Part shown: positions 8,633 to 14,082 of the stretch, piece by piece
Position numbering within the stretch: the stretch's first letter is position 1
Layout: the number at the start of each line of letters is the position of its first letter
Source: Terriglobia bacterium
GTDB taxonomy: Bacteria; Acidobacteriota; Terriglobia; Terriglobales; Acidobacteriaceae
DNA length: 64,000 nt
Direction: 5' to 3'
Assembly: GCA_020073165.1 (NCBI GenBank)
Contig: JAIQFP010000005.1
Span: 232,885 to 296,884, forward strand
The notes under the pieces: generated by a model
What the model was told of the DNA's origin: nothing
Database searches by the model: none
Seen by the model: the letters and a program-made list of their open reading frames with translations, nothing else
Program-made: the position numbers and the translations under genes

Positions 8633-8672
8633 CAACGGGGTGCGGAATGTATGACCATTTTGCACCCCGTTG
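8633..8672. repeat. 11-bp inverted repeat near attL
   Basis: CAACGGGGTGC (8633-8643) and GCACCCCGTTG (8662-8672) are perfect complements around an 18-base loop. It lies between the att core and the arm repeats, 45 bases before the first gene. It could be a binding site for a recombination directionality factor or a transcription block that insulates the element. Confidence 0.7.
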
Positions 8673-8679
8673 TACCTGA

Positions 8680-8700
8680 AACACGGACAAAACACGGACA
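8680..8700 (+). repeat. Integrase arm-type site pair, left end
   Basis: AACACGGACA occurs twice, separated by one A. The same 21-base arrangement recurs at 17756-17776 in the same orientation. Position outside the core at both ends is what arm-type integrase sites of attP look like. Confidence 0.75.
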
Positions 8701-8717
8701 GTCAGGGGAAAACCAGA

Positions 8718-9215
8718 ATGATCGAAGAACTCGAATTTGACCCGGAATTCCAGCCTGGCGCTGTGGCCCGCGAGCAGCGGGAACAGCGCTGGGCCACCAA
8801 GCTGGAAGCGGTCACCACCAACATTGACCAGGCTATCGAGAAGTACGACTACCCGCGTGGCAGGCAAAGCCTCAGCGAGCAGGAGCGGTTTGAGATGCTG
8901 GGTATGGATGACGCCGAACTGCAGAAAGCTGCTCCTGCGCCGGTTCGTCCTGCCATCCGAAAAGCGCCACTTACAGCGCTGGTAAAGTTCCGAAGCGCCG
9001 AAGTCACCGAGCCGCTGGCCAGGGCTTACCGCTGCCTGCAGAAAAAATACGATCACGCCGCCACGGTGAGCGAAGCAATGCGCAGCAGCTATCAGTTATT
9101 TGAAGAGTTTTTCAGCGCCGATGAAGCGCAACTAATCGCAAAAGCGATTGAGGCGCTTGACGTGACGGTGTTCCTGCGCCTGCTGAATGCGGGCATGCAA
9201 CGCAGTGCGGTTTAA
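8718..9215 (+). CDS. Element protein of unknown function
   Basis: 165 residues from ATG 8718, with GGGG about eight bases upstream (an earlier in-frame ATG at 8670 overlaps the inverted repeat and was not chosen). Mostly alpha-helical and charged: REQREQRWATKLEAV near the start, QSLSEQERFEMLG in the middle, and a helical C-terminus (AYRCLQKKYDHAATVSEAM). No signal peptide, membrane segment or known motif. It is the first gene of the left module, close to attL. Function unknown. Confidence 0.55.
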   Translation: MIEELEFDPEFQPGAVAREQREQRWATKLEAVTTNIDQAIEKYDYPRGRQSLSEQERFEMLGMDDAELQKAAPAPVRPAIRKAPLTALVKFRSAEVTEPLARAYRCLQKKYDHAATVSEAMRSSYQLFEEFFSADEAQLIAKAIEALDVTVFLRLLNAGMQRSAV

Positions 9216-9217
9216 GT

Positions 9218-9333
9218 TTCCAGAGGGATGGAGTTGCCATTGAGACTTCCTGAGTTTTTTGGCCAAATCCCGCTTGTCATTCTCAGCGAGTGGGTTCTCC
9301 GGCTCAGGATGAGGTAGCTCATCCCCTCTGGAA
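9218..9333. other. Long nested hairpin between two element genes
   Basis: Left arm 9218-9238 and right arm 9313-9333 can form about 20 pairs: ten perfect (TTCCAGAGGG/CCCTCTGGAA), then ATG/CAT and GAGTTGCC/GGTAGCTC with two G-U pairs and single-base bulges. Inside lies another pair TCCTGAG/CTCAGGA (9248-9254, 9303-9309). It starts right after the stop codon of the previous gene and ends 18 bases before the next start codon. Confidence 0.6.
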
Positions 9334-9350
9334 TTCATAGGGGGTGATAC

Positions 9351-9683
9351 ATGGCACTTTTCAGAAAGCAACCGCAGCCAGCGCCAGAGCCGACGCGCGA
9401 AGAACGCCAGGAGCGTGCACTCCTGGCGGTGGAAAGCGCGGTCGCGGAACTGGCTGGCATTGCGAAAAAATACCGTGCATTACAGAGCAACTACAGCTTG
9501 GTGGTCAACACGTGGGGAAACATCACGCAGTGTGCACTGCCCGATGGTGAGGCGCGGGCTGGAATCGAAGTGGAAGCCCGCACGCTGGTGAATGCCCACA
9601 CAATGGCGCTGGGAAAATTTAATAGCGCACTGAACGTCTGGGCGGGGTTGCAAGGGGGAGAAAATGTCGCAAGTAATCGGTGA
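9351..9683 (+). CDS. Element protein of unknown function
   Basis: 110 residues, ATG 9351 with AGGGGGTGA just upstream. N-terminal third is Pro/Gln/Arg-rich (RKQPQPAPEPTREERQERA), then a helical region (LAVESAVAELAGIAKKYRAL) and a mixed C-terminus. No known motif. Its 3' end overlaps the next gene by 20 bases, so the two are probably translated together. Small size and position among phage-like genes suggest an element-specific accessory protein. Confidence 0.55.
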   Translation: MALFRKQPQPAPEPTREERQERALLAVESAVAELAGIAKKYRALQSNYSLVVNTWGNITQCALPDGEARAGIEVEARTLVNAHTMALGKFNSALNVWAGLQGGENVASNR

Positions 9684-9885
9684 TGTGAACCAGGGCACCA
9701 CGGGCCAGCAGTTGGCCAACGGGCCGGTGCTGTTGCTGACCGGCCTGGGTTCGCCCAACAGTTCCGTGGACAAGGATGTGCTGCGTGCAGCTGTCGGTTC
9801 GGTGTTTCTCAGGCGCGACGGCGGAACCAGCACGGTGCTATATATCCGCGAGACCGCCGCGACCAACGGCTGGGTAGCGAAGTGA
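9664..9885 (+). CDS. Phage-structural-like small protein
   Basis: 73 residues from ATG 9664 behind GGGGGAG. The C-terminal phrase SVFLRRDGGTSTVLYIRETA and final GWVAK resemble a motif I know from phage tail, fibre or head-decoration proteins (consensus-like GSLYLRTDGG, LYVKESG, GW). This is recognition of a sequence style; no alignment was run. It is the best hint in the left module that the element packages into, or modifies, a virion. Confidence 0.5.
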   Translation: MSQVIGDVNQGTTGQQLANGPVLLLTGLGSPNSSVDKDVLRAAVGSVFLRRDGGTSTVLYIRETAATNGWVAK

Positions 9886-9958
9886 AAAAAGTTTCCTTAC
9901 TCCCGGTGACGTAGTTTGGCGAGAGCGGGGACGCCTTGCTGCCGGGGCGGGAGTAGGG

Positions 9959-10111
9959 AGGGGATAACCATCCCCTGACACGATTCCCCCGGTAGCTCAA
10001 GCCGCTAGCGGCCTGCGGCATGCCGCCTTTCGAAAATGTCGCGGCGGTGGGGCAGGCTAACTAGAAGAAGTACTGCCCCACTTAAAAATTCTATTTTGTG
10101 AGGTCACAAAA
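9959..10111. other. Structured spacer: five palindromes or hairpins
   Basis: In the 225-base spacer 9886-10110: AGGGGAT-AACC-ATCCCCT (9959-9976); the palindromes GCCGCTAGCGGC (10001-10012) and GCGGCATGCCGC (10015-10026); GTGGGGCAG/CTGCCCCAC with a 17-base loop (10047-10081); and TTTTGTGA-GG-TCACAAAA (10094-10111), which covers the ribosome binding site and first base of the next start codon. Candidate small RNA, with the last palindrome acting as operator or translation lock. Confidence 0.55.
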
Positions 10112-10326
10112 TGACGTTCAATCCGGGTCAAATTTCGCCTTACGTTCTGCCGGTAGAGCAGAGCGATTATGAAGAAGCTTTGGTTCCAAGTAGAACGACC
10201 ATGCAGACCCAGGTGATCGTCACCGGGCTGAACAATCAGACGCAGCAAGGCACAGCGAACCCTAACTCCAGTCCCGTTCTTGCTGGGCATAGCGCGGGTG
10301 ACCTGCAGTATTACAGGTGGTGGTAG
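10111..10326 (+). CDS. Element protein of unknown function
   Basis: 71 residues, ATG 10111 with GAGGT nine bases upstream. Polar, Gln/Asn/Pro-rich sequence (NNQTQQGTANPNSSPV) ending YYRWW. No membrane segment. The start codon is embedded in the palindrome at 10094-10111. Composition recalls small phage virion or scaffold-type proteins, but I cannot name a family. Confidence 0.45.
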   Translation: MTFNPGQISPYVLPVEQSDYEEALVPSRTTMQTQVIVTGLNNQTQQGTANPNSSPVLAGHSAGDLQYYRWW

Positions 10327-10370
10327 AATCCCATGGCTGACTCTAGCAAGGAGCACTGTGAGGGTGACGT

Positions 10371-10757
10371 TTGACCAACGATCACGAAGACAGTCACGAG
10401 TTTGATCGGCTTAAGCTAGCGGTGGATTCTGTCAAGCACATCACCACCCTTGCGACGGGCACCATTGTTCTGATTGCAGCCTTTACAGACAGGCTACACA
10501 AACCACTGTCTGCTAGGGGATTCTTGATCGCTGCGATTAGCTGCATGTTGCTTTGCCTTTGCTCAGCTTTCATTTACCTGTGGTCAGCAACGCTTTCGGG
10601 GTTTCCGCAAGCCAGGCAATCGGCGCTTGCTGAGTTTCTGATTCCGAAGAAATGGCGTGGCAAAGCGGTGCTTCTCCAAATTCTGAGCGACGTTATCTAC
10701 TTTTCTTTCTACATGGGGATCGGGTTGTTGGCAGCATTCGCAGTTCTCAATATTTGA
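10371..10757 (+). CDS. Small membrane protein of the element (possible cargo)
   Basis: 128 residues from TTG 10371, preceded by GAGGGTGA. Three hydrophobic segments: about 26-43 (HITTLATGTIVLIAAFT), 48-72 (ARGFLIAAISCMLLCLCSAF) and 108-127 (IYFSFYMGIGLLAAFAVLNI), with a basic linker FLIPKKWRGK. N-terminus is charged and cytosolic in predicted topology. A 6-bp hairpin AATGGC/GCCATT (10765-10781) follows the stop. Membrane proteins in satellites often act in exclusion or host defence, but nothing here proves that. Confidence 0.55.
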   Translation: MTNDHEDSHEFDRLKLAVDSVKHITTLATGTIVLIAAFTDRLHKPLSARGFLIAAISCMLLCLCSAFIYLWSATLSGFPQARQSALAEFLIPKKWRGKAVLLQILSDVIYFSFYMGIGLLAAFAVLNI

Positions 10758-10813
10758 ACGCTTCAATGGCGGGTTGCCATTTCCTTGTTGCATGAGGTTA
10801 AGTAGGCGGAAGA

Positions 10814-11026
10814 ATGGACGAAGATATACCCCTGCGGCCTGTCGGCACGCCACAGGCCCGCAAAATTGCAGCCAAGGGCATTCAGGAACCGGATGGGCCG
10901 ACACCGGCTGATATTGCGCTAGAAGCCATCTGCATCCTGGCACGCGAAGACAGGACGCCCACCAACAAGGCCGCGCTACACCTGGCGATCATCCACTATC
11001 GCGAGCGGTTCAGCCTGGATTTCTGA
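10814..11026 (+). CDS. Small element protein of unknown function
   Basis: 70 residues from ATG 10814; ribosome site is weak (GGCGGA). Pro-rich N-terminus then a helical C-terminus (ADIALEAICILAREDRTPTN, ending RERFSLDF). No known motif. Last gene of the left module before a gene-free convergent region. Confidence 0.4.
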   Translation: MDEDIPLRPVGTPQARKIAAKGIQEPDGPTPADIALEAICILAREDRTPTNKAALHLAIIHYRERFSLDF

Positions 11027-11483
11027 GAACAGTTTGCATCAGTTTGCACGCAGAAAGTTTCTGGAAATCGCGGACTTACTATGCGGGGGTAGTCCGGCGT
11101 GCAGGGTCACTTAATTCTATTGTAATGCCTTTATTTCAAGCACTTACAGGTGAGGATAACTTGTGGATTCTGTGCATAAAGAAAGTCAAACCAAGGGCCA
11201 CGGGAGACGTTACCTTGGGGTTGGCACAAAGCCGACAGACCATTCATTGAAAATTCGAAAGCTGTAGAACGTATCTCATGGGTTTCCTGTCAGGCCCGTG
11301 ACGCGGGTCTATTTGACCGACGATCACATACAACGCTGCGACATCAGGTCGCAGCGGGCCAGCCTAGAGAGCGGCGGCGGCGGGCAATCGCATAAGTATC
11401 GTGCTGTATTTGTGTTGGTTCTGAGGTAGGCGCGTTAGGTTGTCAACCCGATGTTCCCCCCGTAAGCACTGAAAAGAAAGAGG
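11027..11483. other. Gene-free convergent region inside the element
   Basis: It separates the rightward left module from the leftward HTH pair. It contains a perfect 9-bp hairpin CGCTGCGAC-ATCAG-GTCGCAGCG (11334-11356) that could end both transcripts. It also has a match to the DnaA-box pattern, TGTGCATAA (11171-11179), next to a looser TGTGGATTC. A 68-codon open frame at 11044-11250 has no ribosome site and is not supported. Confidence 0.4.
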
Positions 11484-11975
11484 TTACTGAGTGCTGTCCG
11501 TGCGTTGTCCGGGTTTTTCTTCCTGTGCTCTAGCAGAGTTGATCGCATCAACCCGGCGCACGATGTCATCAAAAAGTGCACAGTGGAGCGGTTGATTGGC
11601 GCGAATCCAGGCGACCTGCTGTGGGATTGTCATAGCCTCAAAGGTTGACACGCTACGTGACTGTACCTTGGTTGTCGCATCCAAGATACTGAGGAACTTA
11701 CCCAGCGCGTCTGCCACCCCGCGCGTGTCATTAGTGGCGGAGCATTGCTCTAGCAACGACCTGGCATGCGATTTCAGCATGGCGAGGTCTCCGCTGATAT
11801 CATCGCCGTCCGGCTGCCCAGCAGCCACGCGCATGTGGTTCTTGTGGTGCCGACGGATTGAATCCTCACCTATCCCAAACTGTATCGCAAGCGCGGCTGG
11901 CCCCTGACCCCCGCGCAAGGCGGATTCTAGCTGGATTCTGTACTCACTGGCACAGCAACTGCACGTTCTGGCCAT
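11484..11975 (-). CDS. Cys-motif HTH protein, terminase-small-subunit-like
   Basis: 163 residues from ATG 11975, preceded by AGGAGA. N-terminus MARTCSCCASEYRIQLESAL plus GQGPAALAIQFGIGEDSIRRH and HHKNHM matches a phage-associated pattern: a Cys cluster, then a helix-turn-helix, then a basic HxxxH segment. I know this from small terminase-like and DNA-binding phage proteins. The C-terminal half is helical. It overlaps the upstream gene by 49 bases. In satellites of the PICI type a small terminase redirects packaging, which would fit here, but it could equally be a regulator. Confidence 0.5.
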   Translation of the reverse strand: MARTCSCCASEYRIQLESALRGGQGPAALAIQFGIGEDSIRRHHKNHMRVAAGQPDGDDISGDLAMLKSHARSLLEQCSATNDTRGVADALGKFLSILDATTKVQSRSVSTFEAMTIPQQVAWIRANQPLHCALFDDIVRRVDAINSARAQEEKPGQRTDSTQ

Positions 11976-12235
11976 TCTTCTTTCTCCTGTTGTCCATAAC
12001 CCGTATCTTTGATGAAAGCCAAAACTGCGCTTCTGCGGCACATCAACCTGCCGCCCACGCGAACCGATTTTATTTTCCCAGCACGAACCCACCTGCGAAT
12101 ACTGTCCACGGACGGATTTCCTAAAATTGGCCTCATGGCGGAAAGGAGCATAAGCGGGTCATTTTCCAGGGAACGCCACAGCGCGGCGCTTGACTGCGCT
12201 TGAGTAGCGGGGGCGTTCTTAGGTCGAAACGTCAT
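11927..12235 (-). CDS. Excisionase/MerR-type HTH DNA-binding protein
   Basis: About 102 residues if started at ATG 12235; another in-frame ATG at 12280 is possible, neither has a strong ribosome site. The core LGNPSVDSIRRWVRAGKIKSVRVGGRL followed by RRSAVLAFI is a winged helix of the excisionase (HTH_17/AlpA-like) type. It is transcribed away from the iteron region, first in a leftward pair with the terminase-like gene. Likely roles are recombination directionality or regulation at the origin. Confidence 0.65.
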   Translation of the reverse strand: MTFRPKNAPATQAQSSAALWRSLENDPLMLLSAMRPILGNPSVDSIRRWVRAGKIKSVRVGGRLMCRRSAVLAFIKDTGYGQQEKEEWPERAVAVPVSTESS

Positions 12236-12363
12236 TAGTAACTCACACTTAACACGAACGAGAAAGGAATGCAAGCGCATAGAACGTCTTGCGGTAGGTT
12301 ACAGGCCACTTTGCGTCGCTCGGCGACGGGGCCACGGCGGGCGGGAGCTAGTTAAACGAGTAA

Positions 12364-12682
12364 GATGACGGATGACGCATGTGACGCGTCATCCTAGGTT
12401 GAAGGTTACAAACGCAGTAACTGAAGATGGGATGACAGATGTTTGATGACACATCCGAAGTCTCGTAACGAATTGAAAACGCATGGGTTCATGGCACAAA
12501 CGGCACGATGACACATTGTCTCCCCCATTCCCCGCCCTAGGGAGTATAGATAGATAGAGAAAGAGTAATATTATTTACTACGGTGGGTAACTAGAAATAA
12601 TCTGTCATATCTGTCATCTTATAGAGAACTAAACGACTTAGCCCGTCATTCTCCCGTCATGCATCTGCCACGATGCGTCATC
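12364..12682. other. Probable replication origin with iterons
   Basis: About eleven copies of GATGAC or its complement in 320 bases. Forward copies: 12364, 12371, 12431, 12445 and 12507. Reverse GTCAT(C) copies: 12388, 12604, 12613, 12645, 12656 and 12677. The left half is mostly forward and the right half reverse. Between them is a 60-base AT-rich core (12541-12600: TATAGATAGATAGAG, AATATTATTTAC). 12371-12393 also forms an 8-bp hairpin. Iterons flanking an AT-rich core, close to a primase-helicase gene, are typical of P4-like and plasmid origins. The gap 12236-12841 holds no gene. Confidence 0.65.
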
Positions 12683-12841
12683 CCATGCAAAACAAAGGTT
12701 TTATGAGTTAGCGGGGAAGTAGCTGGGCACCCGCACCTGGTGGTGCTAAAATACTTGCCGTCCGGTCGCTCCGGACGATCTATTGCGGCCCACGGGCATC
12801 ACCTGCATGGTGCCCGCCCCGCAGCCTTGCAGGAGGCTCCT

Positions 12842-13018
12842 ATGGTTGAACACACCCGGTGCGCTTGCCGGTTGAAATCTTGTCCTCACCCCAGAACCGA
12901 TGACTCTGATCTGCAATGTGCTTCTGATCGTGACGGCGCTGACAAGTACTGCAGACCGTGCCGCGAGAATCAGCAAAAGGCGCAAATAGAAGATTACCAA
13001 GAAGGAAAACAAGAATGA
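12842..13018 (+). CDS. Small Cys-rich protein
   Basis: 58 residues from ATG 12842, directly behind a strong AGGAGG site (the longer open frame starting at 12740 was not used). Six Cys: Cys7, Cys9, Cys14, Cys26, Cys37 and Cys40, the last two as YCRPC, suggesting a small zinc-binding fold. The C-terminus is Gln/Glu/Lys-rich. The leader 12730-12841 holds two hairpins (GTCCGG/CCGGAC and GGGCATCA/TGGTGCCC). First gene after the origin; function unknown. Confidence 0.5.
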   Translation: MVEHTRCACRLKSCPHPRTDDSDLQCASDRDGADKYCRPCRENQQKAQIEDYQEGKQE

Positions 13019-13031
13019 ATCGGAGCAGGTT

Positions 13032-13451
13032 GTGACCAAGAGAACCCCGCTGGAGCGCCAGTTCAGTACCACCCAGAAAAAACCTCGCAACCAGAATCCC
13101 CAGCCACAGCCCATAGTGCCCCCCATGAGTGCCTGGCAACCGGTGTACCAGCAAGGGTTACCAGGGGCACCAGCCGGTAGTTCTGGCCCTGAGGAATGGC
13201 GGGGGTCAGTCACCGAACTGGCGCTGCAGGTCGCAGCGAAATTCAAACATTTGACAGAACGGGAGAGAATCCTGCGCTTCGGTAAGGCCAAACAAGCCCG
13301 AAAATCAAGCCTTCACCAGGCTTTTGCGTGGGCAGTCCGACACTACTATCGTCTGGGGCCTCAGGGGGAGCAAATACCAGTTGCAACACCCCATTTGCTG
13401 GAGCAGAGTTTGTATCAGAGCCGGTACCCGAAGACGAAACCCACCCCCTAG
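13032..13451 (+). CDS. Element protein of unknown function
   Basis: 139 residues from GTG 13032, 13 bases after the previous stop; GGAGCAGG lies upstream. The first 50 residues are Pro/Gln-rich and probably disordered, followed by a helical basic part (ELALQVAAKFKHLTERERIL, then SLHQAFAWAVRHYYRL). It could bind nucleic acid, but no family is recognised. Its 3' end reaches the promoter of the HTH gene at 13520. Confidence 0.45.
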   Translation: MTKRTPLERQFSTTQKKPRNQNPQPQPIVPPMSAWQPVYQQGLPGAPAGSSGPEEWRGSVTELALQVAAKFKHLTERERILRFGKAKQARKSSLHQAFAWAVRHYYRLGPQGEQIPVATPHLLEQSLYQSRYPKTKPTP

Positions 13452-13458
13452 AACTTTT

Positions 13459-13512
13459 CAATATTGTCTCAATATTGAGAGAAGTTGACCCAGCCTCTGC
13501 GTGCGCTATTCT
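13459..13512 (+). promoter_or_regulatory. Promoter with tandem CAATATTG operators, leaderless start
   Basis: Two identical palindromes CAATATTG (13459-13466 and 13470-13477) are 11 bp apart, one helical turn. Next comes TTGACC (13485-13490), a 16-base spacer and TATTCT (13507-13512). Transcription would start at about 13519, and the ATG of the HTH gene is at 13520, so the mRNA would be leaderless. The arrangement suggests autoregulation by a dimeric HTH protein. Confidence 0.55.
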
Positions 13513-13519
13513 GCCCACG

Positions 13520-13714
13520 ATGAACCTACAGAAGCCAGTAACTGACCAAACCTTACTGCTTAGCAAAGAAGAAGCGGGACGCCTGTTAGCTGTCTCCACG
13601 CGCACCATCGACAGATTGCTGCAGGATGGTGTGCTCCCAGCCGTCCGGCTGCGTAGACGAATTCTGGTTTCTCGCGAGGCAATACTGGCGCTGGTAAGGG
13701 GTGAACAAGAATAG
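13520..13714 (+). CDS. Excisionase-type HTH protein
   Basis: 64 residues from ATG 13520. TLLLSKEEAGRLLAVSTRTI then DRLLQDGVLPAVRLRRRILV and SREAILALV is a full HTH_17 (excisionase/MerR-like) domain and nothing else. The reading frame is open back to 13328, but that part overlaps the previous gene and contains the operators, so the short form is preferred. The start has no ribosome site, in line with a leaderless mRNA. Likely regulator of the replication module or recombination directionality factor. Confidence 0.6.
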   Translation: MNLQKPVTDQTLLLSKEEAGRLLAVSTRTIDRLLQDGVLPAVRLRRRILVSREAILALVRGEQE

Positions 13715-13728
13715 AGCAGTGAAAGGAA

Positions 13729-13767
13729 CGGGCCGCGCTCTGACCTGTCACAGTTAAGCGCGGCCCG
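13729..13767. other. 11-bp hairpin in the replication operon
   Basis: CGGGCCGCGCT (13729-13739) and AGCGCGGCCCG (13757-13767) are perfect complements with a 17-base loop (CTGACCTGTCACAGTTA). No U-tract follows. It lies between the HTH gene and the gene before the primase, where it could act as attenuator or RNA-processing site. Confidence 0.6.
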
Positions 13768-13785
13768 GTGGAAAGACTGGTCAAG

Positions 13786-14082
13786 ATGCACGATACACCC
13801 GCTGTCAACGGGCTGCAACTGGCCCCTTTTCCGGCAGACAATGATTTCCGCGACTACGCGGCTGTGGAAGAAATCTTTCGTCTACCTTGGGATTGGCCAA
13901 CTGCCCCGCTCTGTTGTTTCCATGAAGCCGGGCAACCCTCTGAAGATCACCTGCACCTGCTTAATGCCATGCACTGTCCGTCCTGCGGTAAACCCATTGC
14001 ATGGGTGACCCGCAGAGATGCCAAGATCATTATCGAGTTCATCGAGATTGTGAATCGGCTGGCGCATGAGGCGCAGCGATGA
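13786..14082 (+). CDS. Small Cys/His protein preceding the primase
   Basis: 98 residues from ATG 13786 (an in-frame GTG at 13768 abuts the hairpin). Cys49-Cys50 and two His precede a CPSCGKP knuckle near residue 70, so a zinc site is plausible. The end MTR-like segment (IAWVTRRDAKIIIEFIEIVN) is helical. Its stop overlaps the primase start by ATGA, showing translational coupling. A helper in replication is a reasonable guess only. Confidence 0.5.
   Translation: MHDTPAVNGLQLAPFPADNDFRDYAAVEEIFRLPWDWPTAPLCCFHEAGQPSEDHLHLLNAMHCPSCGKPIAWVTRRDAKIIIEFIEIVNRLAHEAQR

Noticed and set aside
10094..10111. CRP site
   Set aside because: The half-sites TGTGA/TCACA are separated by two bases, whereas CRP needs six.
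11161..11179. DnaA-box-like words as the element's main origin
   Set aside because: Only one match to the 9-mer pattern plus a poor one; the iteron array at 12364-12682 is a far stronger candidate.
11044..11250. 68-codon rightward open frame in the element
   Set aside because: No ribosome site and atypical composition; it lies in the convergent region with hairpin and DnaA-box-like word.
12364..12682. CRISPR array
   Set aside because: Repeats are only six to eight bases, in both orientations, with irregular spacing and no cas genes.
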